Positions 8,901 through 16,097 of a DNA stretch of 64,000 nt are shown here, one piece after another. The position numbers and the translations under genes are program-made. The notes below the pieces were generated by a model, which was given only the letters and a program-made list of their open reading frames with translations, searched no databases and was not told the DNA's origin. Within the stretch, counting starts at the first letter, position 1; each line of letters starts with the position of its first letter. Source of the stretch: Rubricoccus sp038746605 (GTDB taxonomy: Bacteria > Bacteroidota > Rhodothermia > Rhodothermales > Rubricoccaceae); contig JBCDKM010000002.1 of assembly GCA_038746605.1 (NCBI GenBank), positions 124,001 through 188,000 on the forward strand, written 5' to 3'.

Positions 8901-9303
8901 CTCCGACCCCTCCCGCCTCGGGGCCGAGGCGGGCACATCGGACGACGCTCCACTCACCGAGACGCGACCACCCCGCCACGACGCTCGCGATCAAGGCCGC
9001 TCGATGCTCCGCTGGTCGCTCGGTGGGCTGGCGCTCTCGGTCTTGGCGGGCACGGCCTGGATCGCGTGGAAAGCCGTCACCAACCCGGATGTGCGGCTCA
9101 AACCGCAATGGCTTCCCGAGGGGCAAACCTTCGACCACTCGTTCTGGAGCCCGCTCCTCGTCACCGTAACCGTGGGAAGCGGGATTGTCGGATGGATCCT
9201 GTGGAAGGCGTACCGACGGATTGCGTCTGGGGAGGACCTGTACGCCGGGCGTATTGGGCAGGGACAGAGGCGGCGGGGCGAGCGCCACGTGAACGGCACT
9301 TGA
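8893..9303 (+). CDS. Small two-helix membrane protein, unknown function
   Basis: 136 residues if started at the ATG at 8893, which overlaps the hisA stop by 8 nt. There are two predicted membrane helices (WSLGGLALSVLAGTAWIAW and PLLVTVTVGSGIVGWILW) and a basic tail (RIGQGQRRRGERH). The first ~37 residues are low-complexity and include SRLGAEAG, which is the translated palindrome at 8912-8933. The ATG at 9004 (MLRWSLGG) is therefore an equally plausible start, giving 100 residues and leaving the palindrome untranslated. No family recognised. Confidence 0.6.
   Translation: MTDSDPSRLGAEAGTSDDAPLTETRPPRHDARDQGRSMLRWSLGGLALSVLAGTAWIAWKAVTNPDVRLKPQWLPEGQTFDHSFWSPLLVTVTVGSGIVGWILWKAYRRIASGEDLYAGRIGQGQRRRGERHVNGT
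8912..8933. repeat. GCCTCGG palindrome over the hisA 3' end / next gene start
   Basis: CCCGCCTCGG / CCGAGGCGGG, starting 11 nt after the hisA stop. If the downstream frame really begins at 8893 it is translated as RLGAEAG. Confidence 0.8.
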
Positions 9304-9447
9304 CGAGACAGAAGGCCAACGCTACCTATCGATTCTCGCGTAGAGGGGACCGACACGCCGTTCTGTTGTCTTGCTTGTGATTGCCTTCGAAGCGTCGGCC
9401 ACAGATGGAGCGATGTGAGCCCCGACTCCCCTTACGATACCTGCCCC

Positions 9448-10635
9448 ATGCGCACGCTCTTTCTAATCGCCCTGGTCCTCTCGACTGCCGTCCCCACCTT
9501 CGCGCAGGACGAAGAGGTGGAGATCTTTGACGTGGTAGAGCAAGAACCGGAACTCATCGGCGGCATCCCTGCGCTGCAACAACGGGTGGACTACCCGGAG
9601 ATGGCCCGCCGAGCGGGAATCGAAGGCACCGTCTACGTCCAATTCGTCGTAGATGAGCAGGGCGAGGTGACGGAGGCTGTCTGTGTTCGCACCCCGCACG
9701 AGATGCTGTGCGACGCGGCCCTCGTGGCCGTCGAGACCTCCCGGTTCCGCCCGGGTATTCAGCGTGGACGTCCCGTCAAGGTGCGGTTTACGCTCCCGAT
9801 TCGCTTTCGGCTGACCGACGGGTCAGGCGAATCGGCCAATCCGCCGCAACCAATAGCGCCTGCGGCGCCCCCACGCATCTCGCCTCTCACGTTCGTCAGC
9901 CGCCAGCTCGGGAGCCCCTGGAACGCTGCCGAGGCGGAACGTCTCATCGGGCCGCCTCGCACCGGAAGCCGCATCAAGAACGGCTCCGGCACCCTCGTCT
10001 ACGACACCCCCGCGCAAATGGTGGAGGCCTTGACGGTCGTCATCATTGAGGGTCGTCTCCACTCCTATGAAACGCGGTATGCCGGTGAGGAAGGCCGTGC
10101 GCTGGTAGGGCGCCTCTACGAACGCGCCGTCCAGGAGTCGGGGCCTCCGGCCGATAATGGGGCGTTCTCGCCGGAGCAGCTCGGCGAGCCCCGCCGCCTC
10201 GTGCTCTCCCCCGAGGCGGGCACCCTCCGGGTGGAGTTCGTGCCGGACGGCGAGGTCGGGGATGAGTTGACCGAGGTCGAGGACATCGACATGGACCGCG
10301 TGGTAGAGCCCCCGCCTTCCGCCCCAGAGGAGGAGGTAGAGGTCTATGTGGTCGTGGAGCAAGAGCCGGAGTTGATCGGCGGTCTCGCGGAACTGCAACG
10401 TCGGGTGGAGTACCCTGCCAGTGCGATGGCAGAAGGCATTCAGGGAACCGTCTTCGTGCAGTTCATCGTGGACGAGGTCGGTCACGTGACCGACCTCGAA
10501 TGCTTCCGGGGCCACCCTCTTCTGTGTGATGCGGCCTTGGCTGCCGTGAGCACTGCAGAGTTCTCTCCCGGCTATCAGGACGGTCAGCCGGTCAAGGTGC
10601 GCTTTTCCCTTCCCGTGCAGTTCTCTATCGAATAA
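9448..10635 (+). CDS. Secreted protein with two TonB C-terminal-type domains
   Basis: 395 residues from the ATG at 9448, with signal peptide MRTLFLIALVLSTAVPTFAQ. Two TonB_C-like domains (~25-125 and ~295-395) share the pattern EPELIGG ... YP..A...GI(E/Q)GTV(Y/F)VQF(V/I)VDE.G.VT, a paired-Cys segment (C...LCDAALVAV), then F.PG...G.PVKVRF.LP. A ~150-residue linker domain separates them (SPLTFVSRQLGSPWNAAEAE). There is no membrane anchor or Pro-rich energy-coupling arm, so this is not a classical TonB; it is a periplasmic or exported TonB_C protein of unknown role. First of three tandem paralogous genes. Confidence 0.8.
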   Translation: MRTLFLIALVLSTAVPTFAQDEEVEIFDVVEQEPELIGGIPALQQRVDYPEMARRAGIEGTVYVQFVVDEQGEVTEAVCVRTPHEMLCDAALVAVETSRFRPGIQRGRPVKVRFTLPIRFRLTDGSGESANPPQPIAPAAPPRISPLTFVSRQLGSPWNAAEAERLIGPPRTGSRIKNGSGTLVYDTPAQMVEALTVVIIEGRLHSYETRYAGEEGRALVGRLYERAVQESGPPADNGAFSPEQLGEPRRLVLSPEAGTLRVEFVPDGEVGDELTEVEDIDMDRVVEPPPSAPEEEVEVYVVVEQEPELIGGLAELQRRVEYPASAMAEGIQGTVFVQFIVDEVGHVTDLECFRGHPLLCDAALAAVSTAEFSPGYQDGQPVKVRFSLPVQFSIE

Positions 10636-10638
10636 CTT

Positions 10639-11385
10639 ATTCGATACGTCGCTCTTCTCTTCGCGTTCGCGCTCACAGCCCACGCCGGCCTTGCGCAGAT
10701 GCACGACTCGGTCGAGGTCTACGACTCCGTCGGGGAGATGCCTGCGCTGATCGGCGGGATGGAGGCGCTAGCGGCGAACGTCGTCTACCCCGACGAAGCC
10801 GCCCAGGAAGGCGTGGAAGGCCGTGTGTACGTCCAGTTCGTCGTCAGCGCCGATGGAACGGCGAACGATCTGGTATGCCCACGAAGCCCAGACGACCGGC
10901 TTTGTGCCGCTGCCATCGCGGCCGTGGAAGCCTCGGCGTTCACACCTGGGCGCCATCTCGGCGAGGCTGTGGCCGTCCGCACCGTCCTTCCTGTGACCTT
11001 CCGGCTACCCGAACCCATCGCACTCCCTGCGCTTCCACAGGGCGTTTCGCTAAACGATCCAGATCGCTGCGTGCCACGCGAGACCGAAGACGGTGAGGTC
11101 ATCGAAGTCAACCCACAGCTAATCGGCGGGATCGCGGGGCTGCAGATGCAGGTGGAGTACCCGGAGATGGCTCGCCGCGAGGGCGTCCAGGGAACAGTCT
11201 TCGTGCAGTTCGTACTCGATGAGATCGGGACCCCTTCGGAGATCTTCTGCGCCCGCTCTCCCGATGACCGACTGTGTGCCGCGGCGATCTCAGCTATCGA
11301 GAGCTCCAGGTTTACCCCCGGCTACCAAAAAGGCTGCCCCGTCAAGGTCCGCTTCACCGTCCCGGTCCGCTTCCGCCTGAACTGA
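10639..11385 (+). CDS. Secreted protein with two TonB_C-type domains, non-canonical start
   Basis: Two TonB_C-like domains in tandem, each with LIGG, VQFV and the motif CxRSPDDRLCAAAI.A(V/I)E(A/S)S.FTPG. From the ATG at 10699 the product would lack a signal peptide. Reading upstream in the same frame to the previous gene's TAA gives IRYVALLFAFALTAHAGLAQ, a near-ideal signal peptide, but the only codons available to start it are CTT (10636) or ATT (10639). I set the start at ATT 10639 on this basis. An ATG-to-ATT mutation or reinitiation after the TAA would look the same. The frame ends in TGATG, overlapping the next gene by one base. Confidence 0.65.
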   Translation: MRYVALLFAFALTAHAGLAQMHDSVEVYDSVGEMPALIGGMEALAANVVYPDEAAQEGVEGRVYVQFVVSADGTANDLVCPRSPDDRLCAAAIAAVEASAFTPGRHLGEAVAVRTVLPVTFRLPEPIALPALPQGVSLNDPDRCVPRETEDGEVIEVNPQLIGGIAGLQMQVEYPEMARREGVQGTVFVQFVLDEIGTPSEIFCARSPDDRLCAAAISAIESSRFTPGYQKGCPVKVRFTVPVRFRLN

Positions 11386-11819
11386 TGCTCGCGCGCCTGT
11401 CCCTCGTCCTGCTGATGTCTCTGATCGCCCTTCCCGTTGCGTCACAGGACACGAACTCTCTACCCGCTTCCCCAGCCTCTGCACCAGACACGACGGAGGT
11501 CTACGCGCTCGTAGAGGAAGAGCCGACGTTAATCGGCGGCATCGAGGGGCTGCAGCAGCGCGTGCTCTACCCGGAAGCCGCACGCCGGGCGGGTATCGAA
11601 GGGACCGTCTTTGTCCAATTCGTCGTGGACGAGACTGGAGCGGTCACCAACGCCCGGTGCCCCACCGCTTCCAACTCTGACCCGCTACTCTGCGAGGCGG
11701 CTATTGCCGCCGTGGAGGGCTCGCAGTTCACGCCTGGATCCATCAAAGGGGAGCCCGTCAAGGTGCTCTTTACGGTTCCCGTCCGGTTCAAGCTCAACGA
11801 CCCGAACCGATGTATCTGA
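11385..11819 (+). CDS. Secreted single TonB_C-domain protein
   Basis: 144 residues. The ATG at 11385 shares its A with the upstream stop (TGATG), implying translational coupling. Signal peptide MLARLSLVLLMSLIALPVAS, then one TonB_C-like domain: EPTLIGGIEGLQQRVLYPEA, GIEGTVFVQFVVDETGAVT, paired Cys in CPTASNSDPLLCEAAIAAVE, and FTPGSIKGEPVKVLFTVP. The third member of the tandem array. Its last 26 bases overlap the end of the opposing gene. Confidence 0.8.
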   Translation: MLARLSLVLLMSLIALPVASQDTNSLPASPASAPDTTEVYALVEEEPTLIGGIEGLQQRVLYPEAARRAGIEGTVFVQFVVDETGAVTNARCPTASNSDPLLCEAAIAAVEGSQFTPGSIKGEPVKVLFTVPVRFKLNDPNRCI

Positions 11820-12252
11820 GCATCGCGACGAGGAGGCTCCGGGCCTCAGAGTAGATCCCTGGTGCCTCACTCTCGCGCGGCCCGGCCACGTCGAGGCGGT
11901 CCACGCCGTGCTGACGGCACCAATCGACGGCAGTGAGAGGGTCGGCCGTCGCGGGATCGAGCACGAGGAGCGGTCGGCCCGTGTCACGCGCGATGTCAGC
12001 GGTACGGCGTGTTCCGCCCGCCAGGTCGCCCCTCGCGAGGATCAGAACGGCCTCGGCATCGCGGACATTGAGACGCGTGCGCTCGGCCGGGTCTGCGGTT
12101 TGCGTCTCTCGAAGCGGGTACCGAGGCGGGATCGGTCCATCCTCCGCCCAGCGTCCCGCCGGGCACCAGCCCGCGACAGAGACGCCCGCATGGAGCGCGG
12201 CATCGAGCGCAGCTCGGTCCACACCGGTTTGACCACCAGAGAGAATGTGCAT
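11794..12252 (-). CDS. cpYpsA/molybdenum-carrier-like SLOG family protein
   Basis: 152 residues. ILSGGQTGVDRAALDAAL at the N-terminus and GWCPAGRWAEDGPIPPRYPL are hallmarks of the circularly permuted YpsA-like SLOG family, annotated as putative molybdenum carrier. LILARGDLAGGTRRTADIA and GRPLLVLD complete the Rossmann-like nucleotide-binding fold. SLOG domains are thought to bind or process nucleotide-derived ligands; the ligand here is unknown. Its 3' end overlaps the convergent TonB_C gene by 26 bases. Confidence 0.8.
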   Translation of the reverse strand: MHILSGGQTGVDRAALDAALHAGVSVAGWCPAGRWAEDGPIPPRYPLRETQTADPAERTRLNVRDAEAVLILARGDLAGGTRRTADIARDTGRPLLVLDPATADPLTAVDWCRQHGVDRLDVAGPRESEAPGIYSEARSLLVAMLRYIGSGR

Positions 12253-12294
12253 CTATCGCGGGGGAGGCTGGGGAGGCACTCTCAACTCCACCCT

Positions 12295-12318
12295 GCCCGC
12301 CTCGGTGCCGTGGCGGAC
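12295..12318. repeat. GCCTCGG palindrome, degenerate
   Basis: GCCCGCCTCGG / CCGTGGCGGAC with one arm substitution. It lies in the divergent gap between the SLOG gene and lolA. Confidence 0.6.
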
Positions 12319-12483
12319 GCAGTCAGCATCGAGACCGACAGAATTTCGTCCCCACACGGTCTGCGGCTCCCGGCGCGTTCGGATCTTCCCACGCGCGACG
12401 CTTCATTCCGCGACTAGCGGCACGCGGTTTGACCCTGTCTCAGGTGTCCCACCTCTCGCGGGCCCGACCGCTCGCTATACCCC

Positions 12484-13125
12484 ATGCAGACTGACTTCGC
12501 CCGCCTCGCTGTTCGTTTGGCGACCATCGCCCTCGCCTTCGTCGTCCTCTCCTCTGGACATGCCACCGCGCAAAACGCGGACACCGTCGCCCGCCAGTTG
12601 CAGGAACGCTACGGCGCGGTGAACGCCCTCTCCGCAGACTTCACGCAGTCCGTCGGCGGCGAGTCGCTTCGGGGCTCCATCCAGGTCAAGGGCGAGGCCT
12701 TCCGCCTCAGCCTCCCGAGCCAGACCCTCGTGACCGACGGCACCACGCTCTGGTCCTACTCCGAGGAGGAGGCCCAGGTCGTCATTCAGACCTACGACCC
12801 CTCGGACGTGGGCTTCCAGATCGGGCAGCTGTTCACGGACTACCTCGCCGTCTTCCGCCCGACCGGCGCGAGCAAGGCCACCATCGGCGGCGTGGAGCAC
12901 GACGTGCTGGCGCTGCGCCCGCGTGAGGCAGGCTCCTCCGTTCGCGACGTGACGCTTTACGCCCGCTCCTCGGACGGCGTCCCGACCCGCATCCGCGTCC
13001 ACGACGTGAACGGCACGACGCTGGCCTTCGATCTCCGCAATGTGCGTCTCAATCCGAACATTCCGCAGAGCCGCTTCTCGTTCGAGGCTCCGCGCGGTAC
13101 CGAGACCGTGGATCTTCGCGACTAG
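12484..13125 (+). CDS. lolA: Outer-membrane lipoprotein carrier protein LolA
   Basis: 213 residues with a signal peptide ending ATAQ (~29). The mature protein has the LolA pattern: LQERYGAVNALSADFTQSV, GSIQVKGEAFRLSLPSQTLV, DGTTLWSYSEEEAQVVI, and a final FSFEAPRGTETVDL. LolA ferries lipoproteins from the LolCDE complex across the periplasm to the outer membrane. This fits the many lipoproteins in the window. A strong terminator follows directly. Confidence 0.9.
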   Translation: MQTDFARLAVRLATIALAFVVLSSGHATAQNADTVARQLQERYGAVNALSADFTQSVGGESLRGSIQVKGEAFRLSLPSQTLVTDGTTLWSYSEEEAQVVIQTYDPSDVGFQIGQLFTDYLAVFRPTGASKATIGGVEHDVLALRPREAGSSVRDVTLYARSSDGVPTRIRVHDVNGTTLAFDLRNVRLNPNIPQSRFSFEAPRGTETVDLRD

Positions 13126-13149
13126 CGCCGCGTCCCTCGCACTCCCTGC

Positions 13150-13183
13150 GGCGCCCCGGCAGACGCTGGGGCGCCCGTTTTTT
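13150..13183 (+). terminator. Rho-independent terminator after lolA
   Basis: An 8-bp stem (GGCGCCCC at 13150-13157 with GGGGCGCC at 13168-13175) is followed by CG and six T. Textbook intrinsic terminator, ending 11 nt before the next GTG start. Confidence 0.92.
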
Positions 13184-13194
13184 GCTCCGCCCGC

Positions 13195-14226
13195 GTGTCC
13201 GACCGACTCAAGACCACCCTCACCCTGACCGCTTCGTTCGCCCTCGGCGGTGGGCTGCTCTGGCTGGCGCTGCGCGGCATTGACCTCGCAGTGGTGGGGG
13301 ATGCACTGGCGAATGCGCGCTGGATCTGGGCGTTGCCCCTCCTCGTGGTGGTCATCGCCTCGCACGCGTTGCGGGCATGGCGCTGGCAACTTCTGTTGGG
13401 CGCGATGCCGGGTGAGCAGCGACCGGTCGGGTTCGGCGATGCGTTCGCGTCGCTGCTCGTGGGGTATCTCGTGAACCAGGCCCTCCCCCGCCTCGGGGAG
13501 ATCGCGAGGGCAGGCAACCTCGCCTCGCGGACGGACCACACCTTCGCGGGCGTCTTCGGGACGGTGGTCGTGGAGCGCGTGCTGGACGTGCTGACGCTGC
13601 TCCTCGCGCTCGGCTCGGTCGTGCTCCTCTTCGGCGACCGGCTCGGCGAGATCACCGGCTCCTTCCTCCGCAACGCCGAGGCGGGCCTGGCCGCACTGCC
13701 GGTCTCCGCTCCCGTGCTCGTGCTGCTGCTCGTCGCGGTTGGTCTCGGTACCCTCGCGCTGGGCTGGCTCGCGCTCACGCGCGGGGGCGACCGCGTGCGC
13801 GGGCTCGTCGCGGGCTTCCGCGATGGCCTCGTCTCGCTGCTCCGCGTCCGTCAACGGACGGGCCTCGTCGTCTCGACACTCGGCATCTGGGTGCTGTACG
13901 CACTCGGGTCGTACATCCCGCTTCGGATGCTCGGGTTCGCGGAGACCTACAGCCTCGGCCTCGTGGACGCCTGGGCGCTGATGAATCTCGGTGCCATCGG
14001 GATGTCGCTGCCCTCGCCGGGGGGGACAGGCTCGTATCACTACGTGGTCGTCCAGACGCTCGTGTTGCTCTTCGCGATGTCTGCGACAGCAGCGGCTTCG
14101 TACGCCATACTGACGCATGCGGCGCAGGTGCTCCTCCTCTGTCTCCTTGGCGCTGCCGCGCTCCTCTGGCAGGGCACCTCGCTACGCTCCGTCACTCGCT
14201 CCGCACGCGAGTCCTCCGCTGGATGA
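13195..14226 (+). CDS. UPF0104 / lysylphosphatidylglycerol synthetase-type membrane protein
   Basis: 343 residues with about eight hydrophobic helices. It matches the YbhN/AglD-like UPF0104 family (flippase domain of MprF-type proteins): LRAWRWQLLLGAMPG, a GYLVNQALPRLGEIARAGNL segment, TVVVERVLDVLTLLLALG, and a conserved late LPSPGGTGSYHY. Probably a membrane lipid or isoprenoid-carrier flippase; the substrate is unknown. The start is GTG at 13195, just after the lolA terminator. It overlaps the next gene by 4 nt (ATGA). Confidence 0.88.
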   Translation: MSDRLKTTLTLTASFALGGGLLWLALRGIDLAVVGDALANARWIWALPLLVVVIASHALRAWRWQLLLGAMPGEQRPVGFGDAFASLLVGYLVNQALPRLGEIARAGNLASRTDHTFAGVFGTVVVERVLDVLTLLLALGSVVLLFGDRLGEITGSFLRNAEAGLAALPVSAPVLVLLLVAVGLGTLALGWLALTRGGDRVRGLVAGFRDGLVSLLRVRQRTGLVVSTLGIWVLYALGSYIPLRMLGFAETYSLGLVDAWALMNLGAIGMSLPSPGGTGSYHYVVVQTLVLLFAMSATAAASYAILTHAAQVLLLCLLGAAALLWQGTSLRSVTRSARESSAG

Positions 14227-14663
14227 AGCGCGTCCTCCTGGTCTTCGGCGGACTGGCAGTGCTCGGCGTCGGCGCGTGGGCGGTCTACACCGTCGGCCCG
14301 GAGAGCATGGGAGGGCCGATGCGTGTCGATGTCGGAGACCTCACACTCGCGCGGCTCGACACGGTCTCACTCCAACGCCGCGTTGTGACCGCGAGTGTGA
14401 CTGGCCGCGTGATGGAGTTGCCCTCAGACCGCGACCTCCTGCTCAGTGACGGCGAGGGCACGATGCAGGTCCGACTCGGCAGGGACCACGAGGTCCGCAT
14501 CGGCGAGACGCTACTTGCCGTCGGGCGGCTCCGCGAGGTACGCGGCGAGCCCCGACGCCTAGAGGCTCGCTCATGGAGCGCGATCCAGCGCGCGATTGTC
14601 CCGCTCCAGACGGGCCTGGACTCCGTCCGCCTCGCGCCGGACGCCACGCGACTCGGGGACTAG
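14223..14663 (+). CDS. Membrane-anchored small protein, unknown function
   Basis: 146 residues. One N-terminal helix (VLLVFGGLAVLGVGAWAVY) is followed by a beta-rich region (VVTASVTGRVMELPSDRDLL, LLSDGEGTMQVRLGRDHEVR, IGETLLAVGRLREV) that reads like an OB-fold of the nucleic-acid-binding or DUF4131 sort. The ATGA overlap with the UPF0104 gene implies coupled translation. No family assigned. Confidence 0.65.
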   Translation: MKRVLLVFGGLAVLGVGAWAVYTVGPESMGGPMRVDVGDLTLARLDTVSLQRRVVTASVTGRVMELPSDRDLLLSDGEGTMQVRLGRDHEVRIGETLLAVGRLREVRGEPRRLEARSWSAIQRAIVPLQTGLDSVRLAPDATRLGD

Positions 14664-14770
14664 GAGAACCGTTCGCGCGAGGGTACCGACCGTTCAGAAG
14701 GGGCACGCTAGGGTGGCGCCGAATGGCGCTGTACTGTTGCGTTGAAGCCACGCCGCCGCCGACCCTACCG

Positions 14771-15016
14771 ATGGAACTCATTAGCCCCAATCCTCTCTCG
14801 GGCCTCGTGGAGGCCGATGTCTACGCCGTCCTGGAGCAACACAACCTTCTCAACGAAAAGGGCGTCCGTGATTACCAGATCCGGCAGCAGTTCCAGGCGA
14901 TGCGCCGCGAGAACGTCCCAGCCTACGAGGCCATCGAAGAGCTTCGCGAGCAGCATCCCTACCTCCAGTTCGATACGATTCGCAAAATCGTGTACGGTCT
15001 CCGGCGCCGCTCTTAG
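14771..15016 (+). CDS. Small conserved-looking helical protein, unknown
   Basis: 81 residues, mostly helical and charged: EADVYAVLEQHNLLNEKGVRD, then IRQQFQAMRRENVPAYEAIE and FDTIRKIVYGLRRR. The spacing of helices and the basic end look like a compact DNA- or RNA-binding module; this is inference. The start at 14771 is chosen because sequence upstream of it is non-coding in character. A -7-like TACTGTTG lies at 14732-14739, and a hairpin follows the gene, so it appears to be a single-gene unit. Confidence 0.65.
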   Translation: MELISPNPLSGLVEADVYAVLEQHNLLNEKGVRDYQIRQQFQAMRRENVPAYEAIEELREQHPYLQFDTIRKIVYGLRRRS

Positions 15017-15136
15017 GCGCGCCCGGCCAGACGCGCCTCCCCTCCGGCGCGCGGCCGCACCGATCTCTCCCTGGGTTGGGTGAGAGAAATCGGGTCGGGG
15101 TGAGCCCATAGGGTCCCCGCCCGGTCAGAGGGAAAG

Positions 15137-15172
15137 CGCGGCGGCTCGCTCGGCGGGCCGCCGCGTCTGTGT
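15137..15172 (+). terminator. Hairpin after the 81-residue gene
   Basis: A 9-bp stem (CGCGGCGGC at 15137-15145 with GCCGCCGCG at 15157-15165) is followed by TCTGTGTTT. Plausible intrinsic terminator. Confidence 0.7.
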
Positions 15173-15191
15173 TTCCGCACGTCGGCTCCCT

Positions 15192-15211
15192 CCGCCTCGG
15201 TCCCGAGGCGG
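15192..15211. repeat. GCCTCGG palindrome between convergent genes
   Basis: CCGCCTCGG / CCGAGGCGG with a 2-nt centre, 6 nt beyond the rlmB stop codon. Confidence 0.85.
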
Positions 15212-15217
15212 GCAGGG

Positions 15218-15994
15218 TCAGTCCCGGTTCTTCGCCGCGATGAACAGCGCGATGCCCGCCGCCACGCTCGCGTTCAGGCTCTCCACGTCGCCCCGCATCG
15301 GGATGGCGGCCAGCGCGTCGCACGCCTCGCGGACGGGGCGGCTCATGCCGGTTCCCTCTCGGCCCAGCACGAGAACCGTCGCGCGGCTCCAGTCCCAGTC
15401 CCAGACCGTCGTAGCACGAGCATCGCCCTCCGGTGCGCCCTCCAGCCCGACGACCCAGTAGCCCCGCTCCTTCGCCGCCGCGAGCGTCGCCGCGAGATCA
15501 GACGTGCGTCCCAGCGGCGCCCGGAGCGCGGCCCCTGCGCTGGCCTTCACCGCGACCGCCGAGAGTGGCGCCATCCCGCGATCCGTCACCACGACGGCCG
15601 CAGTCCCGGCGGCGACCGCGCTCCGCAGGATCGCCCCGAAGTTGTGCGGATCCTCCACGCCGTCTAGCGCGAGGACGAGCGGCGCCTGCGCCTTGACCTC
15701 GTCCAGCGTCGGCGCGATCTCGCTCAGGAGCGCGTCCACGTCTCGGTACGCGATGGGCGCCACGAGCGCCACCGCGCCCTGGTGCGTAGCGCCTCGCGCG
15801 GCCCGGTCCAGCGCCTGCGGCGGCACCATCTGCACCGGCACATCCGCGTCTCGTGCCGCCCGGCGGAGTTTCTCGATGCCCGCCTCCAGCTTTCCGCGCC
15901 CTCGCGCCAGCATCACCTTCTCGATGCGGCGAGGGTCAGAGTCGAGGATCTCGCGGACGGGTGAGCGACCGGCGACGACGGTGGGATCGGACAT
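15218..15994 (-). CDS. rlmB: TrmH-family 23S rRNA (guanosine-2'-O)-methyltransferase
   Basis: 258 residues. An N-terminal substrate-binding domain (VVAGRSPVREILDSDPRRIE) is followed by a SPOUT domain with all three motifs: motif 1 LDGVEDPHNFGAILRSA (~110), motif 2 VLGREGTGMSRPVREACD and motif 3 IPMRGDVESLNASVAAGIAL near the C-terminus. The knot binds SAM. RlmB methylates G2251 in 23S rRNA; the exact target guanosine is inferred from family resemblance and other TrmH-type targets are possible. Confidence 0.9.
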   Translation of the reverse strand: MSDPTVVAGRSPVREILDSDPRRIEKVMLARGRGKLEAGIEKLRRAARDADVPVQMVPPQALDRAARGATHQGAVALVAPIAYRDVDALLSEIAPTLDEVKAQAPLVLALDGVEDPHNFGAILRSAVAAGTAAVVVTDRGMAPLSAVAVKASAGAALRAPLGRTSDLAATLAAAKERGYWVVGLEGAPEGDARATTVWDWDWSRATVLVLGREGTGMSRPVREACDALAAIPMRGDVESLNASVAAGIALFIAAKNRD

Positions 15995-16070
15995 GAGCAG
16001 AGACAGAAATGAGGCCTCGCAAAGTGGTCGCCTCCCCCGCTACCGTCAAACGAAAAGCTCGCCGGGTCCG

Positions 16071-16091
16071 CCCGCCTCGGCGCCGAGGCGG
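16071..16091. repeat. GCCTCGG palindrome after the decarboxylase gene
   Basis: CCCGCCTCGG / CCGAGGCGG, 6 nt past the stop codon (16098-16100) of the PLP decarboxylase on the minus strand. Confidence 0.85.
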
Positions 16092-16097
16092 AGGGAG

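Noticed and set aside
12475..14118. Minus-strand frame over lolA and the UPF0104 gene
   Set aside because: Antisense, with His/Arg/Glu-rich translation and no domain; the plus genes are clear.
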